A stretch of DNA of 64,000 nt from Synchiropus splendidus (GCF_027744825.2 NC_071334.1:41331437-41395436); one strand, 5' to 3'; positions 20,076 to 33,514 are shown, numbered from the stretch's first letter. Notes: generated by a model from the letters alone, not told the origin. Made by a program: numbers and translations.

Positions 20076-23000
20076 AGTTTGTAAATAAAGGTTTGAGATA
20101 TTGGAGTGGAGGTGGAATCATCTGATTAAAGGAGCGTTTAAATGTCAACCGCTAGCATGATGTCTCACTGCGAAGCTTTATTGACACTTGTAAACTATAG
20201 CAACAATACCTGCTGCTAGTTTTAAAAGGTAAGCATTTCAAGCTTTTCTGATGTTCCCTGACAGAAGAGCTCAACAACCTCTTTCAAAGAGGAAGGAGCA
20301 TCAATTCACCACAATTTTTAACAACAAGAACAAACTGTGGGGCGCTAAGCATCTTTGCCTGAGCACAAGGGAATAACAGCTGGTGAATTTGATGTTTATG
20401 TGAGTAGGTCTATGAATCAGCATTGTAGTGTGGCCTAGATGTCATTAAATGTGCCAAATGTACCAAAGGTTTTAAATTGCTCCTTAATTTGTATTTGGGT
20501 CAGGTAACACCAGAATCAAGGCAATGTTTGCTTTATTAGACTGTGATGGTGGTCTTAAGCTACCCATCTCTGAACATGTTAAATAACCAGATGAATAAAT
20601 GTGTGTCATATCCCAACACTTAAGGTGCACCTTCCACCCATGCCGCCCCATAGTATGCTTTCTGAGAGTTCAATCTAATTTAATGCATTTGGATATCATG
20701 TCAGTGTATAGTGTGCTGCTGTCAGTGGCCTCCAATTATGCACCGCTACTGTTACTCTTTTATATGCCTCCAGGCTACACATGCCACCAACGGCAGCCAG
20801 CTTCTTCATGATGCATGCCAGGATTTGCAATAAAGACAAAGGTTACATGAGATGTGCCATTCTCATTGTACTGCATTATTGATGATGGATTTCCTATGCT
20901 TATACTTTATGAATATTCAAGAAGGAACAAAGGAGGATTTCATTGCAGACAAAGTGAACAGCGCAAGTGACGATATCCATCTGCCGGACAAGGCTAAGAT
21001 TTTTGGGGGAAAGAACATGAGACAGTTTCTTGTTTGTAATTCTGCAACGTACATTACTCTGGAGTCACATTTCCTTTCCAACACCTGAGAATTTTGCAGT
21101 CTTCTTGAGAATTAAAAAGATGGAGAGCTCTTGTTGTTAATTTGCACAAATCAAACCTTTTTTTGGCTGATAATCCATCCCGCAGCGAATCATAATGCAG
21201 GTGCTCGGACAGACTTTGGCAGCCTACAAACAAATGTATAGCAAATCAGTCAACTCTGATGCATTTTGTGAGGAGTATTTCCCCCAAATGGAAACAAGCA
21301 TTTTAACAAACAGATGATTATGGCAGGAAGCCTTTTATTTCATCCTGACATCAGAAGTAAAACTCTACCGATTTGTTGGAATTTATGCAAACCTTGAGGG
21401 AGAATGCTCATTTACAGATGCTCACAGTCTCCAGGAGAAACTGGCAGCCATAAATGATATTGTTTATCGTTTCCTGTGTCTCTGTCAGCGTAAACGTGGG
21501 ACATTATGTTCCGCTGAGAATGAAAATCATGTGATTGAAGAAACACTTCAATATGTTCATAGAGCCTTCATTTACAGTTAAATGAATAAATTTCAGTATA
21601 AAGAGGTGCCAAAACCCATCATTGCTTCGATACTGTCCTTCATTTTTTTCCCACACACCAACCGACAGACAGACAGACATTCAGAAGGCTGCAGAGCCAC
21701 AATGCTCCAGAAGTCAGTGGATGCACTCAAGAAGACCAATGCGCATGCTGCACCAATTGATAAGCATTGTATTATGGCAAGGCAGGGTGTCGAGTATCTT
21801 ACAAATGGGCCAGTGCTGGCATACTCATCTGCATAGGTTTGACTCTGCAGTTGCAGTCAAAGCTCATAAAGTGTGCTGGGAAAGTTGTTTAGTGTTGTAT
21901 GATGAATGCATATCGTTTATTACATCAATTAATGCTTAGGGTGTGTCCGCATGAAGACACTAGATCTTATGCCTTTGCACAATCAAAAGAGTTGTTAAGT
22001 TGGAGCGGCTCTATGTGTCCACACGTAACTACTTCTGTACGTGTCCGTACGAGCCATGGAATGGCTGTCAAAAAGCCTGCACCACTGCATGCACAGAAGA
22101 ACAACAGTGGGAACATTGTAACAAATAACAAGAATTCAACACAGATATTAGAGACTGGCCAGGTGGACAAGTGTTGCCCTTGCCTTTTCATCTCTGTTTG
22201 GAGATATGGGTCCCATTGAAGCCTGCAAGTGACTGATTTATGAAATGTTGTTGATACTGGACAAATTGCAGTTACCGACATTCTGCTATTTTCTTCCCAG
22301 CCATTTTTGCAGAAACGAATTAAAGAAAAAAATAAAATAAAATAAAAATTATGATGATTGCATGAATTTATTCTAGTTTGGAGAATTTACCGACATTTCT
22401 TGCCTCAGCTTTCTTCACAACTACAATGATTTTTTCTTTTTTTTTTTTTCTTTTATTTGGTTCTGCATTTAGTTTTTGGCCAACTTTGAAACAATGAACT
22501 AAACTTTGTTAAGTCTACATGTAAAAATTTTAAGTTAGATGTCACGTTAGCTTTAGCTCAGTTAACATCACGGGTGCGCCAAGGAACAATCCATCATTCT
22601 GTCATGAATGTATGCAGTCCAGTTAGAGGCACATCAGGTTTTAAAACAACTCAACATTGCACAGTAGTGAGTGTGAGCGGAAATAGGAGCAGCAAGCGCT
22701 GTTGTGACCGACGAATGAATCAATGTATCAGCATAGATCTGTTGTGCATTGAAAGAATGAGACCAACTCCATGTCATCTCCTCGCGTTAGTAGATCGTCA
22801 ACACAAAATAGTTCCTAATCTAACGTGATCATATTGCCCAACTCTATCTACGGACAAAAACTAGATACACATCTCTCCCTCTTCTCGAATTCATGTGCAG
22901 AAGGCCGTCCAGCAGTGTATCTCGAATGGCCAAAACTGCATCTCTTGTCTTGAATAGTGACGAAGCAAGAGCTGGGCCACATACTGATTGAGCATTAGTG

Positions 23001-23600
23001 AGAAAAAGGGATCTGTACCAAGGTCTGAGTCGAGCCAAATTACAGTTCAAAATGTGAGAACGACAAGAGCATTTCAAGGCAGAAGTAAAGCTAGACGCAC
23101 TAGCAGTACAAAAGGATATATGAAAGGAACTCTCTCCACTGAAAGACAGAAATACAAACCTTGGAAGAATTTCAAGAGCAATCAAGGAGAAGCATCAGTT
23201 GAAGGCAGTGGAAGATCACAAAAATGGGATGGCAAAAAAAATTGCACTACATGGCTGCTACAATACTCATACATGCAGGAGCAAGGAGAATCAATGCAGT
23301 ACTGGAGGAGAAAATAAATTGTAATTATTGATCTGGGATTCAGGTCTGTTAGTTGAGCAAGGCTACGGTGAAATTTTGGGTTACATTTCAGTGAGTATAG
23401 TTTTGCCTCTTTTCCTTTAGTTTAAAATGTCTTTTTTGGGGGGGAGTCTATGTTGGTGGAGCTCATCACAAAAGGTGCTAAGGCACCTATTGTCCTACTG
23501 GCCTCCCTATTATTACGGTAGTTGAGGTGTCATGAAACATTATTGTTGGTTGATGATACAGTGTCCTAATTTTCAGAGGCCACTAGATGGCGCTCTTCGT
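20076..23600. other. No recognisable gene or element
   Basis: Unique-looking sequence with short ORFs up to about 110 codons (22844-23317) without recognised motifs. It contains a T-run at 22438-22450 and a G-run at 23438. Host intron or intergenic DNA is most likely. Confidence 0.45.
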
Positions 23601-23611
23601 TTAGAAACGAT

Positions 23612-23725
23612 GAATTTTCAGAATCAGAATCAGAAAAAGCTTCATTGCCAGTGTCAGTGAGGATCCCACCAACGAGGAAAGTGCTTTGGTGCATCATGCA
23701 ATAATGCACAAAATAAACATTTTTT
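23612..23725 (-). repeat. LINE 3' tail fragment, reverse
   Basis: cagaatcagaatcag at 23618 is followed by cttcattgccagtgtcagtgaggatccc and gaggaaagtgctttgg, matching the 3' untranslated end at 18964-19040. It is a very short 5'-truncated copy. Confidence 0.7.
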
Positions 23726-23729
23726 TTAT

Positions 23730-24490
23730 TTCTCTCTGGAACTTAAGTGTGCATGTGGACCCTGTTGGCGGCTGCGTCTTACAGATGTATTTCTCGTCAC
23801 TAAAAAATAGCAGTTTATTATCACCTAATCAGTAAATATTCAGAATTTCCCCTTGGCTTCATTCTGAAACGTACTGTCGAAATAAAGTTATATAATCTGG
23901 GTTCGTCTGTCCTGCAGCTGTTTGCACCTCTTGCTCGATCCTGCCTCTCCTCACTGGCTGCATGACAGAGTTCGATCTCTGTCTCTCAGGTTGCTGCAAC
24001 ACTCCACCTCCTTATGTTTTCTATAGAAAGTGCCTCTTTCACAGTAATTTTTTTTTTCATTTAATCAAACATCACTTTATAATGACTGCTTCAAATATGA
24101 TGTGAAAACAGATTCTTGATCAGGCGATAAAGTGTTAAGGCCGTCTTAGCCTGAGGCAAATCTGATTTTCTTATGAAGTCCTTTCAGTGTGTGCCCTCTA
24201 AATCAGTGGCCTCTTCAGCCCACACTCGGACTGTATATCTGGCCATCGGTGAATAACAACCTCCATGAAGGGGAACTGAGGGGTACTTAAGGCTATCTGC
24301 AGCACATTTAAGATATGTGGAATTGAAGGGAGATATGACATGAATGGTTGGAGGGGTGAGAGAAAGTTAAAGAGATGGGGAAACATGGGAAGAGGGAACA
24401 GAATGAGGGAATTGGAGAGAAAAGGGACATCTTGGAAAAGCTTTTAGATTAATGTAGAAATGATAAACATAACCAGACATGGACATAAAT
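23730..24490. other. No recognisable gene
   Basis: Non-coding AT-rich sequence; nothing recognised. Confidence 0.4.
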
Positions 24491-24496
24491 ATGTGT

Positions 24497-24500
24497 GCGT

Positions 24501-24579
<79 letters not shown>

Positions 24580-24590
24580 TGGTGGGGGGG
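24497..24590 (+). repeat. (GT)n microsatellite plus G-run
   Basis: About 35 GT units (24507-24575) flanked by imperfect units, then a run of nine G near 24584-24592. The frames that read Val-Cys or Thr-His here are artefacts. Confidence 0.95.
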
Positions 24591-24594
24591 GGGC

Positions 24595-25525
24595 GCGCAT
24601 AGAGAGAGTGACTTTGAGGCGCAGTATTTGCCACACTAAAGCTCCTCTATTATCTGCCTTTCTTCGCTCAGTCAATCTACCCAGCCTCAAGCAAATATCC
24701 AGGTTAAAGAGCTGTCCAGCAGACACACGAACACACAGGCATTGCCCCATGCTCCAGTGGGATATAAGGGTTTGGCATTAAACTACTGCTAGCAGCTTGC
24801 TACAGTGAAGTTACATTTGTCTGTATGCAGTTTTGGCATATGTGCATGCTTGCATGTGAGGCTGGACCTCTGGAGCTCAAGACTGATAGCTAGCAGATGC
24901 ATGCAAGTCCAACCTGTATCAACAGTAACAATAGCGTTCCCTGTTTTTGTTTGAATTTAATTAAAATTTCAACCTATAATCTTTCAAGATCAACTTTTTG
25001 GCAGTGGCTCCTTTTGTGATGTACCACCATATCCCACCTGAAAAAAAAGGAATGGAACGCAGTCAATTAAGAAGTTCTGAAGAAACAGAGGTGAATGTTT
25101 TGTCACTTACTGAATTGGTGACAGCTAGTTTTCAATCATGAGACATAAATCTGCACCCAATCTAAATGGTCTGTCTTTTCCTATGTCCAGGTAGAATACG
25201 GTACTTGAGTTCCACCAGCAACAGACTTCAGCTATATGATGTTTCGTTTGGCAATTTTCTGCAAATATCACAGCAAAAACCATCAGGTTCAAGACCACCT
25301 GCATGATGTGTTATGTGTTATTCATTTGTGTCCACTTTGTTTTAATATGTTTGATCATTTTTCTGATGTTGCACGGCCACATTAGTTTATATGTGGTGGA
25401 AACCCTGTTGAAAGTGGCAAACAAACCCTTTCTCCACCTGAGTTTTGTAGCCGGTGCCGCTGCGAAATGCAGGGACGGAGAACAGTGGGTTCAGCACTAG
25501 AAACATTTGTGACTTCATTGATCTG
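24595..25525. other. No recognisable gene
   Basis: Non-coding; short ORFs only. Confidence 0.4.
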
Positions 25526-25528
25526 AAT

Positions 25529-25740
25529 CAGGGATGGGCAAACTGTTCCACAAAGGGCTTTGAGTGCAGGTTTTTGTTCCTAACTAATCGAGAGGGCACC
25601 TTTTCCTGTCACCATTTCATTATTAGTCTGGTGTTGCATATTTGAGCTGACAGCTCATTGGTTAAGCTATGTGTGCTTGATCGGTTGGAACAAAAACATG
25701 CACCACCCTGGCCCTTTGAGGAGTGGTTTGCCCACCCCTG
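25529..25740. mobile_element. hAT-type MITE, copy 1
   Basis: It starts CAGGGATGGGCAAAC and ends GTTTGCCCACCCCTG, terminal inverted repeats with one mismatch over 15 bp. At 212 bp it has no ORF. The flanking octamers atctgaat and gtctaaag agree at 5 of 8 positions, in line with a worn 8-bp hAT duplication. The subterminal accaccctggccctttgagg is shared with the copy at 29642. Confidence 0.8.
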
Positions 25741-25744
25741 GTCT

Positions 25745-28250
25745 AAAGTCGCGGTTAGTACGGAAATTATTGGAGGAATATCCAATCACATGACACATGC
25801 AAGTCACTTTCAACGTGAAGCCAGCTAGACGGCCTTGCTGTCCCCAACTCGTGATCTGATTGGCTCTCGCAACTATCCAACTAACCTCAGAGTGCACCTG
25901 CGCCTGCACTGTCGATTCAGATGGAACCGGACTGATTTCATTCAATCTGGCAACACAAGCGAGCTGAATTCTGATTGGATAAATTTGTCATTTGTCAATA
26001 TGAAATTTTTCACAAGCGGAGTGACTTATTGAAGCAAAACCAAGCCAAGCCATATCCGGAGCAGAATAGCAATCTGAAACCAATATATTCCCTGAGGACC
26101 TTAAATTAAAAAAAAAGTGGTAAAAGTATTGTATGTTTTCTGTTAAACAACATACCTTCAGTGACTAGCAGCAATCACACTTAACCAATCATAATGATAG
26201 CGTGTGTGTGTGTGTGTGCGTGCGTGGGGGTGTGGGTGTGTGTGTGTGTGTGTGTGCATCGACTAATCAATAGTAAACCTTCAAGACATACCTGATAAGA
26301 GGGTAGATAGTCTCACCTTGGGATGCACAGTGTATCCAAACACAAAACACCCACTGTAGCACCAGCGCTGCCTGCTACTGTTCTCTTTGACCTGAAGCTT
26401 TAACAACCTTTTCTGTCTTGTTTTTAACTTTGATGCGACAAAAGGCTGTCCCTTTGTGTTTGCTGCTCTGAATATATTAATTAGAACACAAAGATAATTC
26501 AACCTCTGGCTCCTCTCCAGCTCCTCATCATCGATGAAAGAGGAGCAGGTTGACTTCAACGCCACATTTACCTCACTCGCAGCGGGAAATCAGAGCTCCT
26601 CACTTTTGCACACTGTGAATATGGCTGGTGGAATTAAATCATTCAGTGTACTTGAGGTCTAGATTTCAGGCCATTTAATATAAATTTTAAATAGTGAATG
26701 CTGTGGTGAGACGTGTAACATGTTTTGCTCCTGATTATCTATCGTCTTCTGTGAGAAACTCTTTAAGAAAACTTGCAACCACCAGTCAGAAAGCTTTCCA
26801 GGCTTGTCTAAGTGTCCATGCAGCCATGTGTGGCACTGATGAGGAAGTCAATCCTCATGGTATGAAGTGATGACAAACAGCTGGTCCATGATATACTTTT
26901 GGAATATGTTCACACAGCAAGAACCAGGAACCAACTCTATCTCTGGTTCTTGGAGCCTGGTTAGCTCCAACCTCGAGAGTGGAGTTTTTCATGATAGTTC
27001 CCATACAACCATCCTCATCCTTCCACGACATGTGAAAGACAACACCAAAACATCGCAGAGCGGAGAGTCGGAAAGACATTGGTTGATGGCTGTTGTTTTA
27101 AACATATGATAATGCAGAAAACTCTCAGTAATTACATGATTAGCTGCTGAGTCAATGTTGATTTCTTATATCAGTCCTTGATGAGAGATTACAGACTTGG
27201 ATTCGATCAACATGTGAATTAAAGTAAATTAGTTCATGTTGTGGGGATCTTAAACTCGGCTAATTTTGTGTATTCTCCACTGATAATCCTTTTAAATCCA
27301 TCGGAGTACATAGTCAACTACCACATTCCTTGTGCGAAGATCAATATGTAATGCCTGAATTATAAAAGTACTGTGTCGTCAAGCGCAAAGTACAGTTAGC
27401 AACACACTGAGTAGCATTCTATTTCTCCTTGCCCTTCTTTATTCCTTGTGGTCATATTGCGGTCTTTCATGTTCAATGAACATCAACAGAGCAGGTTGTC
27501 ACGGTAGCTGGTACTGATTGTAGAGATCCAGTCTGGACCAAATATTCCAGTGCCAAATTTTACTACCAGTCCAACCCATGTAAAGGAACCTGTCCAGTAC
27601 TACTTAGTTTAGTCCCAACAGTGCGTGTGTGTGTGCATGTGAGTGTGGGTGTGTGTGGGCTTGTGTGTGTCGGGGTGTGTGAGTGTTCCCACTGTAATCA
27701 TCTGTGCTGATGTAAGCTGTTGGCATCTGGCATGAAGCCCAGCTGGCTCCCTCTGGACCAAAGACTCATACGTCTTAAGACCCAGAGAAGGAGCAACACT
27801 CTGTCAATGTTTGCTTTCTCCAACAGAGGCACATTTCCTTGAGTATTTTCAGTCTGGTCGCTGACTTACATGCCAGCAGAGAAAACCAAAGCATTTCTTC
27901 AGATCTGACTTGTAAAATGCGTGTCAATGCCTCAGCCTGTCAGTGGAAGAGAAATCAGAATTTCTCATCAGGAATCAAAGCAACCACGATGACACAGTTT
28001 GCTGGATGGACTATCCAGCTTGTTAGAAGGCAGTTGATGAGCACCTCTGTTTTGCTCTGTCTTGGGAAACGTGCAACCCTGCTTCCAACTTCCTCGTTCC
28101 AATCATGGAAGGCCTGAGAGGCATGAAAGGCCTAGTATGTCAGTTGATGAAACCAAAGTGACTCTTTGAATATTCGAGCTTGAATACCTGTAAGCCATAC
28201 AATAGTATAGATTAAATAGTTCCCACGTAAATATTTTCTCCTATCGGAGG
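25745..28250. other. No gene; includes GT-rich tracts
   Basis: An imperfect (GT)n lies at 26201-26256 and a GT-rich degenerate tract at 27620-27685. The ORFs (26281-26565 minus, 27839-28117 plus) show no motif I know. Confidence 0.45.
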
Positions 28251-28261
28251 AAAACACACCG

Positions 28262-28500
28262 GGGACCTTTCATCGCCATAGCCCTTTCCCCAGACTCTCA
28301 GCCGAAACCTAAACATCCCAAACACATGGCTAACCATAACCATACTGAAGCCCAATTATAATGACCCATTTATTTTGAAGTCTTCATCCTCAAATTGAGT
28401 GTGGGGTTCGGCGTATGGGCCCCACGAGGAGGTGTTTTTTCCCAAAATTGGTCCTCACTAGGACATATAAGCTTAATTGAACACACACACTTTCACATGA
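28262..28500 (+). repeat. CA-linked dispersed repeat, copy 2
   Basis: ccctttccccagactctc, cctaaacatcccaaacacatggctaacc, ataatgacccatttattttgaagtc, tcctcaaattgag, then ttggtcctcactaggacatataagc and a short CA run. It is collinear with copies 1, 3 and 4 and is the most complete on the 3' side together with copy 4. Confidence 0.7.
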
Positions 28501-29530
28501 TTGTGGATGTGCATTATAGTGTTCACAGATCCGCATCCCAGCTAAAGGAAAGGACAGAAGTGACCTTGGTCCAGCCTGGGGGGCTTCAGCAGATGGAAAG
28601 AGGGGCTGAGGGTTCTGGCACTAAAGTCTCCGTCTCATTCACACACACACACTTTTTTCGGACGAGTGCTCACGCTGGTGGGGTGACATTGTGTGTGAGC
28701 CTGCAGGCCCTTTAAAATGGCTTAATTGGAAAGGAAACATTTTCAGTATGAAATGATTATGTTGTTAAATGATGACAAAATAGGCAATAAGAAACCAGCC
28801 GCTGCGACTCAACTCGTGTTTACGAAGCATGTGTTGTCTCCTCCTTTATTTCCTCTAACAGATGAACATCTGAGAGGAAATAAAAGCAGCCATTTGAAAT
28901 CAGTGCACTGACAGAAGAATTCATAAAAGGCCATTTGGTCGGTCTAATTTGCAGTATTTATGTGGGACGATTTCTTCAGTACCCTAGACGGGGGAGGGGA
29001 AGCTGCGTTGGGTGTGCAGCTACATATGTCTCTCCAGATTGGGTCGGTGTGCTAAAAAAAAAAATCAGCGACTAACAAGACAAGAGGAGAATCAGGGCTG
29101 GGGAGGAGCAAGAGGGAAACATTTGTGAGGCTATGACTCTTTGGAAGGGAAGTACTGGCTGCCCACCTGTCTGCCAGGCTGCCAGCTGCACCACACACAG
29201 ACACACACATAAGCCAATGGGCAGGGATATACGCATAAAACATCAACACACAAGTGCAGCTCCAATGGCACAGAGAAGCTCATAAAGTGATATTAACTTT
29301 GATCATGGGAATTGGTTGTTCCATGATATCATTCATTTTTATGTAATATTCTGCTAAAGGTTCCATACATCAGGAGCATGTGTCTGTGTATGAAATGGCA
29401 TCAAATGTCAACACAATTTCTCTCAAGTTCATAGTTCCATGTGGTGTTTATTTGCCTTTGTGGAACAAAAAACACACAGGCTTTTGGGACGAGGCTATAC
29501 ATGCCAAGTCCTCTATTATGGGTTGCCTTA
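28500..29530. other. No recognisable gene
   Basis: Short ORFs only. The 28720-28960 stretch is AT-rich with homeodomain-like TAAT cores; it could be regulatory, but nothing here proves it. Confidence 0.35.
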
Positions 29531-29534
29531 TAGT

Positions 29535-29537
29535 CAT

Positions 29538-29568
<31 letters not shown>

Positions 29569-29581
29569 TAATATTATTATA
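29535..29581 (+). repeat. (ATT)n microsatellite
   Basis: About ten uninterrupted tta/att units, then imperfect ones. Confidence 0.9.
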
Positions 29582-29641
29582 GTGAATGGACTGTATAAAA
29601 GAAGTCGACTGCCCTAACTTCAAACTTAACGTCACTCAAGT

Positions 29642-29857
29642 CAGGCTCGGGCAATCCGGTCCTCAAATGGCCAGGGTTGTGCAGGGTTTTGTTTCACTCA
29701 ATCAAGCACTCTCAGTTTAACCAATGAGTGGTCAGCTAAGACAAACAACACCAGACTGATAGTCAACTTATTGCAATCTTCAGACACCTGATGGGTGAGA
29801 TGGTATCCTCTTGATTGGTTGGATCAAAAACCCACTGTGGTCCTTTGCCCACCCCTG
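29642..29857. mobile_element. hAT-type MITE, copy 2 (degraded)
   Basis: The left end caggctcgggcaat is worn; the right end is ctttgcccacccctg. Internal blocks (gttgtgcagggttttgttt, caccagactgatagtc, ttgattggttggatcaaaaac) parallel 25529-25740. It is 216 bp with no ORF. Confidence 0.65.
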
Positions 29858-29864
29858 CGCTAGG

Positions 29865-32840
29865 TCATTGACTTTTTTTTCTTGTTTTTTAAATGAATAA
29901 ATGTATGCAATCATCAAATCTACATAAATTGTATCTCTAGTTTATCTGCCGTTTACATCTCTATTTAATGAAAAAAAAAACTTCCTTCATATCTACTGTT
30001 TGTGCACATGTGCAGAATCCAGAATTGACCATCATGGGTCACTGCATACATAAGAACCATATTGGACGACCATTACAGACCTATACAGACCTTTACAGAA
30101 ATGGCCTGATGAGAACATTCTAATGTCACCGGTTGCCGTTCAATGTGCAGCAAATTTCCATTGCTGTCCAGGAGATGTAAGCTCTTATATTTTTTGTATC
30201 AAAGGTGTTTAATTAATTGAAGGCTACAGCCTTCAGTATCAGCGGGCTTCCAACTGGAAGTCGATGGGATCGTGTCCCAGGGCTTGAAAAGAGCAGGGAA
30301 GTCAGATCTGAATTGATCTGGTTGATTATGAAGCATTTATTAATTGTCAAAGGAAGGACAACACAGATAGACCTCAGCTAGACTGCACACTGACACAAAC
30401 AGGGGCAGAGAATTGGGCAATAGTGGATCTGTCCAGAGATGTATTCCAGATGAATAGGTGGTAATGAGCGTGTAGCGGAACTGATTTCCTTCCATCACCA
30501 CTTCCTCCTCCTTTTCTCAGGGCTCAGGTGTACAACACATGGCAGCATTCCCTATTTCCCTCTGCAGTCCTCTCCTGTCATCGTTCCTCTTGCCCTTCCT
30601 TCTTTCATCACGACATAACGATGGCCGGACTCGGCAAATACCAAATAGCAGCAACTGTCCAAAAGCTTTGCGGCAGAAACAGAGGAGTAGAGAGGGTACG
30701 AAAATTTTTCTTTAACCTTGTGACGCTCCCCTCCCCAGTCATAAGGATCCATATGCGTGTTGCACAGACGCACAGCAAGACACACACGCAGGCGCGTGAG
30801 TCCAGGGCAGGTCCTGGGGGACGGACGCACTTGAAGGAGTGACTGCCTAATGAGGGAGAAAATCTGTTTTACTGTGGGACATGAGGCGCAGGAGCAATTA
30901 AAGCAGACTGTATTTACATTGCACATGCACCAATTAAAGACGTAATTGACATCAACAAGACGACTCAGCCAGACTCGACTCACTTTAACAGGGTCTATGC
31001 GCAGAGGGCCAAAAAGAAGCCCGATGACTCTTGTTCATACGTATACCTACGACTGTAGTGGGAAACAGTCGGAGCTGACAGGTAGCTGTTTCAGACTGTT
31101 CTATTGAACTCTGCGAACAGTGATGGTGCTGACTGATGGATTATTCACCCGTCATCATCATCAACGCGCTTCTTTCACCATGTTTTGGAATGAAACCCTC
31201 AGGTTTCTGAATACAATCAAATATTCCTGATATTGCGTTGTCTACGTATCACAAGAATGATATGTAATAACTTTTTATTTACTGGCTTGACCCCCAACTC
31301 ACTTAGTAACCATGCTAACGGTTGCTAACGTTGTGGAACTGTCTTCTCCTTAAACCAGGGCGCCTTTATTTTCTGTTGCCCTCCCCCCACTCAAGATAGA
31401 AGTAACGTAACATAAAACGTTTTGCGCCTCCCGACTCTCCACCGCCTCTGCAAATAGTGTCATTTGTCTATAAAATGATTATAAGTAGACGTCTGCATAA
31501 CATTGTGTCCTTGTTAACATTGACGAAAAGAAAAAAGAAAGTAATCAATTTACAAGAAAGTAGAACTTTATTAACATTGTTTCTGTCTGTAACAGAAAAG
31601 ACTTCAAGTGGATCAAATTGCCTTAAATAAAAAAAAAAAAAAAAAAAACATGGGTGGATGTGCATTTATACTTTATTCTCGTACCCTCCTCCCCTAACCC
31701 TAACCCCGCCCACTGCCTTAAACCAACAAACAACAACTTCTTATGAGAACTGTCGGCAGAGTTGGGCACAGCTCTGCCCGCGAGTCTCATCTGGAGTACA
31801 AAGCAGAATAGAAGATATATCTCAGTATTTTCACTGAAAGCACAAGGAACGACGACAGAAATTACCAACCCATTCTTATACCCATGGCGATTTTTTTTTG
31901 TGTTGCACTGCCAATGTGTCAACATGGAACGCCAATGGCTGCCTTTTTGGTCTCTGTAGGACACAAAAGGCAACTTCCCTACGTCACTATATTACGCCAT
32001 TGGAGTCAGGATGGGTTGAAAGTGCCTGAATATCATTAAGTGTGTGGCCCCCTTGCCCTGTATTACATTACAACGTACAGAACAGTGCATTTGCATGTTG
32101 TACTCTTTAACTGAAAATGTGTTTCTTAGCCACTAAAAGCCACATAAGGTTCTATTTATTTATGTTTAAGAAATGACTTGGTCGATTGTGAAACGTACAA
32201 CTATTAAACCACTTACTTCCTCTTTTGGCTTCTCGTCCAGCCGCATACTGAGTCAGTATCCTTTAAATATGACTCATTTGTGCCAACTTCACAAGACCAC
32301 ACAGTAAACAACACACACCCAGGTGGAGATATCAGGGGGGATTAAGCAGGAGTGTGTTCACTGATAAAGAATCGGTGTTTGAGTTTGGGATCAGTGTCTG
32401 TTTCACTGTGTGATCAGCCCCACTGCTGAGAGGGGTCGAGGATAGAGAATCATCAGCTGCTCCAGATACTTTACACGAGTCTGTTTCAGATCAGGTCTGA
32501 CAGTGTGAAATGGAGGCTTGCACGAGCACATATTTTAGAACATTGTCTGCACCATTCTACGCACCAACAGCCTGGAAAGGATAGTAGACGTGTGCAAGTG
32601 TTGATTGGTGATAAAAGAGGAAGTGGACCTGTGTTTGGGTTTGAGATCAGAGTGGAGACCGGTGTGTGAACAGCACTCTATAAAACACACAGATTATCAA
32701 GTCAGCACACACTCCGATAGACGTAGTTATTGAACTAAACAAAGGAGTTCTCTCTCTATCTCTATCTCTCTCTCTCTCTAACGCAGGCGCACGCACACGC
32801 ACATGCACGCACATGCACGCACACACACACGTTTGTCTTC
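29865..32840. other. No recognisable gene
   Basis: A 20-base A-run lies at about 31628-31648 and a CT-rich then CA-rich tract at 32748-32830. The ORFs at 30528-30983 and 31468-31973 are not recognised. 30300-30400 has a faint LTR look (tttattaattgtcaaagg) but no ends. Confidence 0.4.
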
Positions 32841-33022
32841 CTATCTTAGTAAGGACTTTCATCGACATACATTTACATAACCCTTTCCCCACCCTCTCAC
32901 CCTAAACCTAACCATGCAAAACACATGGCTAACCTTAACCAGCCAAAATGTCCTCACTTTGCAAAAAATGAAGTTAGACACCTGGCTCACCTTAACCATG
33001 ACTCTGAACCAAACACACACAG

Positions 33023-33114
<92 letters not shown>

Positions 33115-33185
33115 GCCAACACGTGCACACACACATTGTGTCCCCACAATGTCATGCAGTCCTCACAAGTTTAGATAAACAAAGT
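32840..33185 (+). repeat. CA-linked dispersed repeat, copy 3, with (CA)n core
   Basis: It starts cttcctatcttagtaaggactttcatcgacata, continues ccctttccccaccctctc, cctaaacctaaccatgcaaaacacatggctaacc and ccatgactctgaacca, and is then broken by about 50 CA units (33013-33114). tgtccccacaatgtc and agtcctcacaagtttag follow. The (CA)n sits inside the repeat unit. Confidence 0.75.
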
Positions 33186-33186
33186 G

Positions 33187-33187
33187 T

Positions 33188-33222
<35 letters not shown>

Positions 33223-33510
33223 TATCTCTATCCTTCTGAGGACCTCTGATGGCCATCTGCCTTTCCCCAGCCTCTGCGCCTAAACCTAACCATTCAAAAC
33301 ACATGGATAACCTCAACCAGGGCTCTGAACCAAGCTGAAATCAAGTTATAATCACGCAGTGATTTTGAAGTCATGCTCAAATTGAGGTCTAACCTTGTGG
33401 GGGACAACAAAATGTCCCAACAAAATCATGTGGTCCTCAAAGGGATAGTGTTTTGTAAGGAATGGATTCCCACAAAGTAGGATAAATAAGCCCACAAACA
33501 CACACACGCC
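33187..33510 (+). repeat. CA-linked dispersed repeat, copy 4
   Basis: It begins with (CA)n (33189-33219), then atccttctgaggacc, ctttccccagcctct, cctaaacctaaccattcaaaacacatgg, agggctctgaacca, ttataatcacgcagtgattttgaagtc, ctcaaattgagg, tgtcccaacaaaatc and tggtcctcaaaggg, and ends near a second CA run at 33496. It is immediately tandem to copy 3. Confidence 0.75.
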
Positions 33511-33514
33511 ACAC

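Noticed and set aside
24367..24781. ORFs reading long Thr-His or Val-Cys runs
   Set aside because: Translation of the (GT)n microsatellite.
28720..28960. Conserved regulatory element
   Set aside because: Only AT richness and TAAT cores are visible; without an alignment this cannot be supported as a feature.
30240..30540. Solo LTR
   Set aside because: A faint tttattaattgtc-type stretch only; no TG/CA ends, TATA or duplication could be fixed.
31620..31650. A-run as a processed pseudogene tail
   Set aside because: No coding match upstream on either strand and no target duplication seen.
32859..33239. ORFs reading His-Thr or Cys-Val runs
   Set aside because: Translation of (CA)n arrays and the adjoining dispersed repeat.
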